Below are positions 8,565-16,373 of a stretch of 64,000 bases of DNA, one piece after another; positions within the stretch are counted from its first letter, which is position 1; every line of letters begins with the position of its first letter. Both the position numbers and the translations under genes were made by a program. The stretch spans positions 434,001-498,000 of the forward strand of contig CAVWEN010000002.1 of NCBI GenBank assembly GCA_963754045.1, given 5' to 3'. Under the pieces are notes generated by a model. It made no database searches and was not told the origin of the DNA. It saw only the letters and a program-made list of their open reading frames with translations. The stretch is from JALZKA01 sp963754045. GTDB lineage: Bacteria; Actinomycetota; Thermoleophilia; Solirubrobacterales; 70-9.

Positions 8565-9649
8565 GCGCGGCCACCAAGCAGCCGCAACCGAAGGTGCGGA
8601 GTCGCAAGGGCGGCGCAGCGATACCCCTCGACGACACCGACAAGCGCCTGATGAACCTGCTCCAGTCGAGCTTTCCACTGGCGCCGGAGCCGTTCGCGCC
8701 GGTTGCGGCCGAGGCCGGGCTGAGCATCGAGGAGACTCTCGAGCGCACCCAGAGGCTGCTCGACGGCCGGATCATCCGTGAGATCACACCGATCTTCGAT
8801 ACCCGGGCGCTCGGCTTCGATTCGATGCTCGTCGCCGCGAAAGTTGACTCGGAGCATCCGCACCGGGCCGCCAAGATCATCAACGCGCATCCCGGCGTCT
8901 CGCACAATTACCTGCGCACACACGAGTTCAACCTGTGGTTCACGATCGCGACACCGCCGGACTCCGAGCTCGGCCTTCAGGGCTCACTCGACGTGCTCCG
9001 GGATCTGACCGGCGCCGAGTCCATCCGCCAGCTTCCCACCCTGAAGCTCTTCAAGATCAACATGAACCTGGAGATGGAGAAGGGCACCGAGGCACTGGCC
9101 GCGGTCGCGGACGCTGCGACGCCGCGCGAGCTGGAGGCCCAGCCCTACGACGAGTTCGACATCTCGGTCATCCGGGCCCTGCAGGGCCCGATGGAGGCGG
9201 TCAAGCGTCCGTATGACACGGCCGCCGCCGAGGTCGGGTTGCCGCTGGAAGGGTTCCTCGAGCACCTCGAGGGGATGGTCGATCGCAAGATCCTGCGCCG
9301 GGTTGCAGCGATCCTCTTCCACCGCCGCGCCGGGTTCTCGGCGAACGGGATGGGTGTCTGGAAGGTTCCCGACGAGCAGATTCTCGACGTTGGGACCAGG
9401 ATGGCGTCGGTGCGCGGCATCTCCCATTGTTACGAGCGTCCCACTTACCAGGACTGGCCCTACTCGGTGTTCACGATGGCCCACGGCCGCTCGAAGGAGG
9501 AGTGCGACGCAATCCTGCAGTCGATCGCCGACGAACACGGCCTCCACGGTGAGGACCGGGCGATCCTCTACTCCTCCACCGAGTTCAAGAAGATCCGCCT
9601 GCGCTACTTCACGGATGAGTACGCGGAGTGGGAACAGACCCACTCCTAG
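8552..9649 (+). CDS. Fused siroheme decarboxylase-like protein (AhbB-AhbA type)
   Basis: A 365-residue protein made of two tandem AsnC/Lrp-like units. The first (about 28-185) has the AhbB-type signatures FPLAPEPFAPVA, REITPIFDTRALGF, HPGVSHNYLRTHEFNLWFT and LPTLKLFKI. The second (about 200-362) has the AhbA-type signatures LRRVAAILFHRRAGFSANGM, WKVPDE, SHCYERPTYQDWPYSVFTM, HGRSKEECD and STEFKKIRLRYF. Family members (AhbAB, NirDLGH) decarboxylate siroheme on the way to heme or heme d1; some relatives are annotated as AsnC regulators. Its place between hemB and hemL, with overlapping frames, favours a tetrapyrrole role. A fusion is notable because AhbA and AhbB are usually separate subunits. 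Confidence 0.85.
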   Translation: MAELGAATKQPQPKVRSRKGGAAIPLDDTDKRLMNLLQSSFPLAPEPFAPVAAEAGLSIEETLERTQRLLDGRIIREITPIFDTRALGFDSMLVAAKVDSEHPHRAAKIINAHPGVSHNYLRTHEFNLWFTIATPPDSELGLQGSLDVLRDLTGAESIRQLPTLKLFKINMNLEMEKGTEALAAVADAATPRELEAQPYDEFDISVIRALQGPMEAVKRPYDTAAAEVGLPLEGFLEHLEGMVDRKILRRVAAILFHRRAGFSANGMGVWKVPDEQILDVGTRMASVRGISHCYERPTYQDWPYSVFTMAHGRSKEECDAILQSIADEHGLHGEDRAILYSSTEFKKIRLRYFTDEYAEWEQTHS

Positions 9650-9657
9650 AGGCGTCT

Positions 9658-10935
9658 GTGGACACCCGCGCCTCGGAGGCCATTTACGCGCGCGCCGCCG
9701 GTCTGTTGCCGGGCGGCGTCAACTCCCCGGTCCGCGCGATGCGCTCGATCGGCCGTGAGCACCCGATCTTCATCGAGCGCGGCGAGGGCTGTGAGGTCGT
9801 CGACGCCGACGGGAACCGCTACGTCGACTGGGTCTGCTCATGGGGCCCGCTGATCCTGGGACACGCCCATCCCGACGTGGTCGGGGCGGTTCGCGATGCG
9901 GCCGAGCGCGGCACCTCCTACGGCGCACCGACCGAGGGTGAGGTCCTCCTTGCCGCGGAGGTGGTGGACCGCTTCGCGACTGTGGAGATGGTGCGGATGA
10001 CGTCGTCTGGAACCGAGGCCGCGATGAGCGCCGTGCGCCTAGCCAGGGCAGCGACGGGACGCGACGCCATCATCAAGTTCGCGGGCGCCTACCACGGTCA
10101 CGTCGATGGCCTGCTCGCAGAGGCCGGATCCGGCCTGGCAACCCAGGGAATCCCGGCGAGCCCCGGCGTCACCAAATCGCAGGCTGCCGACACCATCGTC
10201 GTGCCGTGGAACGATCCCGATGCGCTGGAAGCGGCCCTCGGTGAGCGCGAGGTGGCCGCGGTGCTCGCCGAGCCGCTGCCGGCGAACATGGGCCTCGTCC
10301 CGCCCGCCCCCGGCTTTCTCGAGCAGGTGAGCAGACTGGTGAGTGCCCACGGGTCTCTGCTCGTTCTCGACGAGGTGATCTCGGGCTTCAGGGTGGCCCG
10401 CGGAGGCGCCCAGGAGCTACTGGGCGTGCAGGCGGACGTGACCGTGATGGGGAAGGTGCTCGGTGGAGGGTTGCCCGCCGCGGCGTACGGCGGCTCGGCG
10501 GAGCTGATGAGCCGGGTCGCTCCGGTCGGCGATGTCTACCAAGCGGGCACGCTCTCTGGCAACCCGCTCGCGGTCGCGGCGGGCCTCGCGACCCTGCGCG
10601 TCCTCGACGCAGCGGCCTACGAGCGCCTCGCCGAGCTGACCGACCGGTTCGCCGCGGGCCTGCGGGCCGCCGCGGAGGGACTGCCGGTCCGGGTGATTGC
10701 GGTACCCGGCTTGGTTACCCCGTTCTTCAGCTCCGATCCGGTGCGTGACTTCGCCGGCGCCTCGGCCTGCGATCTCGACGCCTACGGCGCATTTGCCCGC
10801 GCTCTGCTCGAGCGGGGCATCTATCCGCCCCCGTCGCAGTTCGAGGCCTGGTTCGTATCGCTCGCGCACGACGACGCGGCGATCGACCGAACCTGCGAGG
10901 CAGCCGCCGAGGCATTCGCCGAGGCGGCGGGCTAG
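9658..10935 (+). CDS. hemL: Glutamate-1-semialdehyde 2,1-aminomutase
   Basis: Converts glutamate-1-semialdehyde to 5-aminolevulinate with PLP. Family motifs: AAGLLPGGVNSPVRA at the N-terminus, TSSGTEAAMSAVRLARAATGR, AGAYHGHVDG, LVLDEVISGFR, and the PLP-lysine motif TVMGKVLGGGLPAAAYGG. GTG 9658 is chosen because AGAGG lies just upstream and the longer frame overlaps the previous gene. With hemB it indicates the C5 route of tetrapyrrole synthesis. Confidence 0.96.
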   Translation: MDTRASEAIYARAAGLLPGGVNSPVRAMRSIGREHPIFIERGEGCEVVDADGNRYVDWVCSWGPLILGHAHPDVVGAVRDAAERGTSYGAPTEGEVLLAAEVVDRFATVEMVRMTSSGTEAAMSAVRLARAATGRDAIIKFAGAYHGHVDGLLAEAGSGLATQGIPASPGVTKSQAADTIVVPWNDPDALEAALGEREVAAVLAEPLPANMGLVPPAPGFLEQVSRLVSAHGSLLVLDEVISGFRVARGGAQELLGVQADVTVMGKVLGGGLPAAAYGGSAELMSRVAPVGDVYQAGTLSGNPLAVAAGLATLRVLDAAAYERLAELTDRFAAGLRAAAEGLPVRVIAVPGLVTPFFSSDPVRDFAGASACDLDAYGAFARALLERGIYPPPSQFEAWFVSLAHDDAAIDRTCEAAAEAFAEAAG

Positions 10936-11187
10936 GTGGACCAGTTGGTGCAGATCGCAGGAGCGCTGATGATCCTGACCGCTTTCGCCGCGTTGCAACT
11001 TGGCCGGATGAGCGCCGCATCCCGCACGTACCTCGTCCTGAACCTGATCGGCTCGATCGTGCTCGCCGTCCTGGCAGTGCACGAAGAGCAGTGGGGCTTC
11101 GTCTTGCTGGAGGGGGTCTGGGCGATCGTCTCCGGCTGGGGCCTGGCCCGGGCACTGCGAGGCAGCCCACCGAGGGTCGCGCACTGA
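10936..11187 (+). CDS. Small membrane protein (CBU_0592-like)
   Basis: An 83-residue protein with three hydrophobic segments (about 5-25, 30-50 and 52-70) resembling the small CBU_0592-type membrane family, which has no known function. The GTG start abuts the hemL stop. Its TGA overlaps the presumed start of the following HepS-like gene, so it belongs to the operon between hemL and the bc complex. Confidence 0.75.
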   Translation: MDQLVQIAGALMILTAFAALQLGRMSAASRTYLVLNLIGSIVLAVLAVHEEQWGFVLLEGVWAIVSGWGLARALRGSPPRVAH

Positions 11188-11771
11188 CCGCGCCCGAAGA
11201 AGCGCTTCAAGCCCTGGCCCGCGAGCTGCGTGGCGAAGGGTCCGTGATCTCCGAGCACGTGGTGGAGCCATCTCAGCCACCTGCCCTGGGACATCTGCTC
11301 GCCGCAGGCCCGGCGGCGGCCGCGGATCCGGGCGAATACGCGCTGGTGATCGAGTCCGTGTACGAGGGGTACCTGTTGCATTACTCCGAACCGCGCGTGG
11401 TGGTTGGTGCTGACGCCGACCTTGCGCTGTTGGCAGGCGACTATCTCTACGCGCTCGGACTCGAGCGGCTCGCGGCGCTCGGCGACCTGTTCGCGGTTCG
11501 GGAGTTGTCGGACCTGATCTCGCTTGCAGCTCAGGTGCACGGCGAGTCGAACGCTCCGCGGGCACGAGCCACCGCGTTGTGGCTCGCCAGTACGGCCGCG
11601 ATCGCGACAGGCGGAAGCGACCGCTACGAGACCGCGAAAGCGGCGCTGCGAAGCGACGGCGCGAGTGCGGACGCGGCCCTGGCCGACGCCGCGAGGTCGC
11701 TCGCCGTCCACGCCGGGATCGAGGATGCGCTCGACCGGGCGGCCAAGGCAATAGAATCCCGATCCGGCTAA
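11184..11771 (+). CDS. HepS-like protein (heptaprenyl diphosphate synthase component I-like)
   Basis: The region LALLAGDYLYALGLERLAALGDLFAVRELSDLISL resembles the LAGDYYS segment of HepS, the small regulatory subunit of Firmicute heptaprenyl diphosphate synthase. A trans-prenyltransferase lies in the same block at 14802, so this may be its partner subunit. The start is uncertain: coding similarity begins about 11184, where only a CTG overlaps the previous stop. The nearest ATG upstream is 11091 and a GTG lies inside the gene. Helical, Ala/Leu-rich, no membrane segment. Function is inferred from one motif plus context. Confidence 0.6.
   Translation: MTAPEEALQALARELRGEGSVISEHVVEPSQPPALGHLLAAGPAAAADPGEYALVIESVYEGYLLHYSEPRVVVGADADLALLAGDYLYALGLERLAALGDLFAVRELSDLISLAAQVHGESNAPRARATALWLASTAAIATGGSDRYETAKAALRSDGASADAALADAARSLAVHAGIEDALDRAAKAIESRSG
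11752..11757 (+). promoter_or_regulatory. Putative -10 (TAGAAT) before the Rieske gene
   Basis: TAGAAT lies near the end of the HepS-like gene, 28 nt before the TTG assigned to qcrA. It would give the respiratory genes their own transcript with a short leader. Confidence 0.35.
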
Positions 11772-11785
11772 CGCTTCTTCAAGAA

Positions 11786-12463
11786 TTGGCGGAATCCCCC
11801 GACACCAAGAACGGCCCTAACGGCGGCAACGGGTCCCTCGAGAAGGTCAACCCGGCCGGCTACTACGAGGGCGAGACGATGACGCGCCGTAGCGCCTTCG
11901 CGATTGGCGGCCAGGCCATCGGCGGCCTGGCGGGTGTTGCCATGGTCCTGCCCCTGGTCGGCTTCGCCGTCGCGCCCATTCTCGAAACGCCTGAGGAGGA
12001 CTGGCAGGCGGTCGGTGTTCCCGAGGACTTCGTCAAGGACTCCTATCTCCCGGTGATCAAGACCGAGCGCGAAGGCATCGGCGAGGCTGGCAAGACGACG
12101 GTTTACGTGCGCCAGTCCGACCCCGAGCTCTATCCCAACGAGGAGGGTTCGGAGTACGTCGCCGTCTCAACCCGGTGCGCACATCTGGGCTGCCCGGTCC
12201 GCTACATCCAGTCCGCCGGCAACTTCAACTGCCCGTGTCACGGCGGCGCCTACGACTTCGAGGGGAAGGTCATCGGTGGCCCACCGGTCCGGCCGCTCGA
12301 CCGCTTCCAGACCCGCCTGGCTGACGGCAAGGTCGAGGTGGGTCCCCGCTACAGCGTGACCTCGTCGCTCGAGCCCGTCCGGGCCCGCGATCCCGGCGAG
12401 TTCACCGGCGGGATCTGGGAGTACCTCTACCCGCCACGGCCCTCGACGCCGGCGGCTCCCTGA
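11786..12463 (+). CDS. qcrA: Rieske [2Fe-2S] protein of menaquinol-cytochrome c reductase
   Basis: The cluster-binding motifs are intact: CAHLGC near residue 132 and CPCHGG near 152. A twin-arginine sequence (TRRSAFAIGG) precedes a hydrophobic segment, so the protein is a likely Tat substrate and membrane anchored; tatA and tatC lie 5 kb away. TTG 11786 gives a 225-residue product. An alternative start is ATG 11878, which has GAGGG upstream and begins directly at the Tat motif. It passes electrons from menaquinol toward cytochrome c with the two following subunits. Confidence 0.93.
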   Translation: MAESPDTKNGPNGGNGSLEKVNPAGYYEGETMTRRSAFAIGGQAIGGLAGVAMVLPLVGFAVAPILETPEEDWQAVGVPEDFVKDSYLPVIKTEREGIGEAGKTTVYVRQSDPELYPNEEGSEYVAVSTRCAHLGCPVRYIQSAGNFNCPCHGGAYDFEGKVIGGPPVRPLDRFQTRLADGKVEVGPRYSVTSSLEPVRARDPGEFTGGIWEYLYPPRPSTPAAP

Positions 12464-12467
12464 CCTG

Positions 12468-12521
12468 ATGAGCGACGCAAGGCGCGAAACCAGCTTGACC
12501 CTCCTGGCAAGGGCTCATTGA
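12468..12521 (+). CDS. Short upstream ORF (leader peptide-like) before qcrB
   Basis: Encodes MSDARRETSLTLLARAH. It begins 4 nt after the qcrA stop, and its TGA shares one base with the ATG of qcrB (TGATG). Closely related short ORFs occur at 20585, 51876 and 19949. The shared codons suggest a conserved peptide or RNA used to couple translation. No family is known to me. Confidence 0.55.
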   Translation: MSDARRETSLTLLARAH

Positions 12522-13336
12522 TGCCCAAGTTCCCCGAAGCCCTGATCCCGCCACCGCTGCGCAAGCCCGCGAAGCCCGGGGAGAACGGCAACGGCGGCGG
12601 GAACGGCGCGATCTCGGTCGAGAAGCTCAAGGAGGCGCCCGTCGACCTGGTCGGCTGGGTGGACGAGCGCACCGGCGCGACCCCGTTCCTCACGGGGATG
12701 CTTCTCCGCAAGGTCCCGAAGGGGACGAACTGGTTCTACACCCTGGGCTCGGCGACGATGTTCGCATTCGTCGTCCAGGCGCTGACCGGCGTGTTCCTGG
12801 CGATGTACTACACGCCCTCCCCGACCGAGGCCTACGCGTCCATCACCTACATCACCAACGAGGTCTTCATGGGCGAGTTCGTCCGCGGCCTTCACAAGTG
12901 GGGCGCCTCGGTGATGATCATCCTGATCTTCCTGCACATGGCGCGGGTCTTCTTCTTTGGCGCCTACAAGTACCCCCGCGAGCTCAACTGGGTGATTGGG
13001 GTCGTCCTGATTGTCCTGACGCTCGTGATGGGGCTCACGGGATACCTCCTGCCGTTCGACCAACGCTCCTACTGGGCGACCATCGTCGCCATGAACATCA
13101 ACGGCACCGGCCCGATCGTCGGCCCGTATCTGGCCGACTTCCTGCGTGCCGGCGCCGAGTTCGAGGCGACCACGCTCTCACGTTTCTACGCGCTCCACAT
13201 GCTGCTGGTGCCCGGCGCGATCATCGCGCTGATCGGGGCCCACCTCTACCTGGTCGTCAAGCTGGGCACGACCGCGCCGCCATGGGTGCGCGCCGAGACC
13301 AAGCCGAAGTCCTTGCGTGAAGAAAAGGTCGGCTGA
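12521..13336 (+). CDS. qcrB: Menaquinol-cytochrome c reductase cytochrome b subunit (b6 type)
   Basis: A 271-residue four-helix cytochrome b. Heme ligands are visible as two His pairs, in HKWGASVMIILIFLH and HMLLVPGAIIALIGAH. There are 13 and 14 intervening residues, and the 14-residue spacing in the second pair is the b6 type. A Gly/Pro-rich N-terminal extension of about 60 residues precedes the core. The Cys that tethers the extra heme in b6 and Bacillus QcrB is replaced by Thr (WFYTLGSAT), and the protein has no Cys at all. AAGGG lies upstream of ATG 12521. The stop shares a base with the next ATG. Confidence 0.93.
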   Translation: MPKFPEALIPPPLRKPAKPGENGNGGGNGAISVEKLKEAPVDLVGWVDERTGATPFLTGMLLRKVPKGTNWFYTLGSATMFAFVVQALTGVFLAMYYTPSPTEAYASITYITNEVFMGEFVRGLHKWGASVMIILIFLHMARVFFFGAYKYPRELNWVIGVVLIVLTLVMGLTGYLLPFDQRSYWATIVAMNINGTGPIVGPYLADFLRAGAEFEATTLSRFYALHMLLVPGAIIALIGAHLYLVVKLGTTAPPWVRAETKPKSLREEKVG

Positions 13337-14031
13337 TGAACCAGACTGAGAAGGACGCGTACCTTCGCGAATACGAGGTCCTGAAGAAGAAGGGAAAGCC
13401 CTTCTTCCCGTACGCCGTCGCCAAGGACTCGATCATGTTCCTGGTTGTCGTGCTGGTGATCATGGTGATGTCGCTGGTGCTCGGTGCCGAGCAGGGCCCG
13501 AAGGCTGATCCGACGACCACCACCTACACGCCACGCCCCGAGTGGTATTTCTTCTTCCTGTTTGAGCTGCTGCGCGTGATCAAGCCGCCGGAACTGACAC
13601 CGCTCGCGACGATCGGCATTCCCACCCTGTGTCTCGTCCTGTTGCTCCTGCTGCCTTTCTATGACCGCAATCCCGAGCGCGATCCGCGCCGCCGTCCCGT
13701 GGCGACCACGATGGGAATCATGGTCATCATCGCGATGGGCTACCTCACATACCTCGGCGCCGAGGCCGGGCCGCCGAGCGAGCTGGAGTTGGACGTTGCT
13801 CCGCAGTACGAGGAGGGCAAGGAGCTGGTCGCCTCGCAGGGCTGCCTGGGCTGTCACAAGATCGGCGAGAACGGCAACGTGCTGGCGCCCGAGCTCACGG
13901 AAATCGGCGCCCGCCTGCCCGAATCCGCGATCAACCGGACGATGGTGATCGGTCCGAGCTTCATGCCGGCGTACGAGCTATCGCCGGGGCGGCGCAAGGC
14001 GATCGCCGAGTTCCTCGCCACGCTTGACTGA
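13336..14031 (+). CDS. qcrC: Subunit IV-cytochrome c fusion of menaquinol-cytochrome c reductase
   Basis: The 231-residue product joins two parts. Residues 1-150 form a subunit IV-like half with the quinol-site motif PEWYFFFLFELLR and three membrane helices. Residues 155-231 form a cytochrome c domain with the heme motif CLGCH and a likely Met ligand in PSFMPAYELS. This fusion is known from Bacillus QcrC and differs from the diheme QcrC of typical actinobacteria. With QcrA and QcrB it forms a complete complex. Symbols follow the Bacillus naming. Confidence 0.92.
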   Translation: MNQTEKDAYLREYEVLKKKGKPFFPYAVAKDSIMFLVVVLVIMVMSLVLGAEQGPKADPTTTTYTPRPEWYFFFLFELLRVIKPPELTPLATIGIPTLCLVLLLLLPFYDRNPERDPRRRPVATTMGIMVIIAMGYLTYLGAEAGPPSELELDVAPQYEEGKELVASQGCLGCHKIGENGNVLAPELTEIGARLPESAINRTMVIGPSFMPAYELSPGRRKAIAEFLATLD

Positions 14032-14788
14032 GCCGGCCGGCCCGAGCATGGCCGAACACGCAGCCAGCGCGAAGCCCTCGCGCGCCGATGCCGAGTTCCC
14101 CACACAGGTGCGGGGCATGTTCGACCGCATCGCGAGCGTTTACGACCTGATGAACTCGGCGATGACCGCCGGCATGCACCACGGCTGGCGCAAGCGGGCC
14201 GCCGAGCGCGCCGAGCTGGCGCCCGGCGACGCCGCGCTCGACCTCTGCTGTGGCACGGGCGACCTCGCCTTCGAGCTGCGCGAGCGCGTGGGCACCAACG
14301 GGCGCGTTGTCGGCGCCGACTTCTCGGAGCGGATGCTCGAGCTGGCCAACGAGAAGGGGGCCGAGCGCGGGTTCGCCGATGTGACGTTCGAATGGGCCGA
14401 TGCGCTCGAGCTTCCCTATTCGGACGCTTCGTTCGACGCCGTCACAGTTGGTTTCGGAGTGCGGAACCTCGCCGATCTCGGTACCGGGCTGCGCGAGATC
14501 ACGCGGGTACTGAAGCCCGGTGGGCGAGCCGTGATCCTGGAGATCACTCAGCCGCAGCGCCCACCGCTCTCGACCTTCTTCCGGCTTTGGTTCGACCATC
14601 TGGTCCCCGTGCTCGGCCGCGTCGCCGGTGACGCCGAGGCCTATTCGTACCTACCCGAATCGGTGCGCTCGTTTCCGCCTCCCGAGGAGCTTGCGGGGCT
14701 GATGGACGCCGCCGGGCTGGAGCGCATTCGCTACACGGTGCTAGCCGGTGGGATCATCGCGATCCATTCCGGCGCGAAGCGCACCTAG
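14024..14788 (+). CDS. menG: Demethylmenaquinone methyltransferase
   Basis: UbiE/MenG-type SAM-dependent methyltransferase making menaquinone from its demethyl precursor. Visible: the FDRIASVYDLMNSAMTAGMHHGWRK start region, the SAM motif ALDLCCGTGDLAFELRE, VTVGFGVRNLADLGTGLREITRVLKPGG and the terminal AGGIIAIHSGAK. The TTG at 14024 overlaps the qcrC stop by 8 bases; ATG 14048 is an alternative. Placement after the menaquinol-oxidising complex and before a polyprenyl synthase fits menaquinone synthesis. Confidence 0.93.
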   Translation: MTEPAGPSMAEHAASAKPSRADAEFPTQVRGMFDRIASVYDLMNSAMTAGMHHGWRKRAAERAELAPGDAALDLCCGTGDLAFELRERVGTNGRVVGADFSERMLELANEKGAERGFADVTFEWADALELPYSDASFDAVTVGFGVRNLADLGTGLREITRVLKPGGRAVILEITQPQRPPLSTFFRLWFDHLVPVLGRVAGDAEAYSYLPESVRSFPPPEELAGLMDAAGLERIRYTVLAGGIIAIHSGAKRT

Positions 14789-14801
14789 AGGCCAAGGTCG
14801 T

Positions 14802-15797
14802 GTGAACGGCTCGGCCGTACCGCCCCCGGTGACCCAGGTAATGGATGCTGCGCAGGCGTGGCTGCCTGCCCTGATGGCGAGGGTGGAGGAGCGCTTGGGC
14901 GGCCTCGTAAGCGGTTACGGGGAGACGCTGGCCGGTGACGCAAGGGCGACGCTGGAGGCGGGCGGCAAGCGCCTCCGCCCGATGCTGGTCCTCGTCTGCG
15001 CTGGGCCGGAGCCGGGCGATCCCACCCTGCGTGCGGCGGCGGCGATCGAGATGGTGCACATGGCGACGCTGGTCCACGACGACGTCCTCGACGCCGCCCC
15101 GCTTCGCCGCGGGCTGCCCACGGTGGTCGCCACATCGGGTCGCGACCGCGCGACCGCGGTCGGCGACCTCCTTTTCAGCCGCGCCTTCGCGGAGCTTGGG
15201 TCGGCCGACGGACGCGGGGCGTCGCGGCAGGTGGAGCTGCTCGCACGGGCCTCCGTTGGCCTCGCACTCGGCGAGCTGGCACAGCGCCGCGACGCGTTCA
15301 AGATCGACCTCGGCGCCCCGCGATACCTGAGCCGCTGCGAGCTGAAGACGGCCCGCCTTTTCGAGTGCGCGTGTCTGATCGGCCGCGCTACCGAAGCGGC
15401 CGATCCCGCGTCTGATGATCTAACGACGTTTGGGCGCGAGATTGGGCTGGCCTTCCAGTTGCTCGACGACGTTCTCGACGTCGCGGGTCCGCCCGAGCGC
15501 ACGGGCAAGGCACGTGGCACAGACCTGATCGACGGCACCGTGACGCTGCCGCTTATCGTCGCGCGTGAGCGCGATCCCGCCCTCGCCGAGTTGAACCTGC
15601 GGAAACTCGATGCTGAGGCAGCGGAAGCCGTTTGCGACCGGATCGTCGCGACGGGCGCGCTTGGCGAGGTGCGAGCCGATGCGCGGGCGCGGGTCGAGCG
15701 GGCCAAGAAGGCCCTTGCCAACGCGGTCGGGCTGAGCGACGCTCAACGCGAGCTGCTGAGGCTGCTCGCCGACGGCGTCGTCGAGCGCTACTCGTAG
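14802..15797 (+). CDS. Trans-polyprenyl diphosphate synthase
   Basis: Contains GGKRLRPMLVLV, a first Asp-rich motif LVHDDVLDAAPLRRG near residue 90 and the second, QLLDDVLDVAG, near 222. It probably makes the C35-C45 side chain of menaquinone; chain length cannot be read. GTG 14802 is chosen because AAGG lies upstream and the domain begins about 20 residues later. It ends the hem/qcr/menG block, and a HepS-like subunit is encoded at 11184. Confidence 0.92.
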   Translation: MNGSAVPPPVTQVMDAAQAWLPALMARVEERLGGLVSGYGETLAGDARATLEAGGKRLRPMLVLVCAGPEPGDPTLRAAAAIEMVHMATLVHDDVLDAAPLRRGLPTVVATSGRDRATAVGDLLFSRAFAELGSADGRGASRQVELLARASVGLALGELAQRRDAFKIDLGAPRYLSRCELKTARLFECACLIGRATEAADPASDDLTTFGREIGLAFQLLDDVLDVAGPPERTGKARGTDLIDGTVTLPLIVARERDPALAELNLRKLDAEAAEAVCDRIVATGALGEVRADARARVERAKKALANAVGLSDAQRELLRLLADGVVERYS

Positions 15798-15814
15798 GCA
15801 AGGGCTTCGGCTCT

Positions 15815-16306
15815 CTAGAAGTCCTCGGGCAGGACGAGGTCGCGCTGGAGCGCGTCAGCGAGGCGGTCGATCTCGCCCTCGAGGTTGGCCCTTGTGAGCG
15901 CTTCAAGATCGTCGAGCAACTCCTGCGTGCCATCGTCGAGCGCCTCATCGAAGCGATCGACGACGTCTTGGGAATGGACGCCGGCACCTTGCCATTCGCA
16001 CTCGGGACAGCGCAGCGCGACGCGCCAGCGGCGCTCGCCTGCCGGTGCCCAGTCCAAGGGATAGACCAGATCGCGGTGACAGCGCGGGCAAAGCTCAAGC
16101 CGCGAGCGGGCCCGGTCGGGCTCTGCGGGAAGGGAGGGACAGCGGGGAGCAAGGGCTTGCTCGACCTCGAAGGCTTCCCCCTGACCGCCGCGGCTCGCTG
16201 CCTCTCGCTCCAGTCGCCCCGCCATCTCACGCGCGTTATCGGCATCCCCTTCGATTGCCTTTAGGTGCCGAAACCCATCTGGCCCGGGTAGCTCATCCAC
16301 ACCCAT
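15815..16306 (-). CDS. Hypothetical protein with zinc ribbon (163 aa)
   Basis: The product starts MGVDELPGPDGFRHLKAIEGD. It has a four-Cys zinc-ribbon-like region (CPRCHRD then, after 24 residues, CPEC, around residues 75-110) and an acidic helical C-terminus (DRFDEALDDGTQELLDDLEAL). The start is the first Met matching the conserved-looking region; a longer frame exists upstream over dcd. No family is recognised. It is convergent with the polyprenyl synthase. Confidence 0.7.
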   Translation of the reverse strand: MGVDELPGPDGFRHLKAIEGDADNAREMAGRLEREAASRGGQGEAFEVEQALAPRCPSLPAEPDRARSRLELCPRCHRDLVYPLDWAPAGERRWRVALRCPECEWQGAGVHSQDVVDRFDEALDDGTQELLDDLEALTRANLEGEIDRLADALQRDLVLPEDF

Positions 16307-16359
16307 GTCAAGCCGGGAAGTAGGTGAGATTCGCCCCCTGCCTACGCCGCGCGCGGCCG

Positions 16360-16365
16360 TAGACT
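16360..16365 (+). promoter_or_regulatory. Putative -10 (TAGACT) of dcd
   Basis: The hexamer ends 8 nt before the dcd ATG; no Shine-Dalgarno is present. Confidence 0.5.
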
Positions 16366-16373
16366 GCCCCGCC

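Noticed and set aside
7320..8678. A 452-codon minus-strand frame over hemB
   Set aside because: Antisense to hemB with all catalytic motifs intact; no independent start signals.
15733..15760. Sequence resembling the conserved short-ORF core (GAGCGACGC) inside the polyprenyl synthase gene
   Set aside because: It is ordinary coding sequence in the main frame (LSDAQREL), with no overlap with a downstream start.
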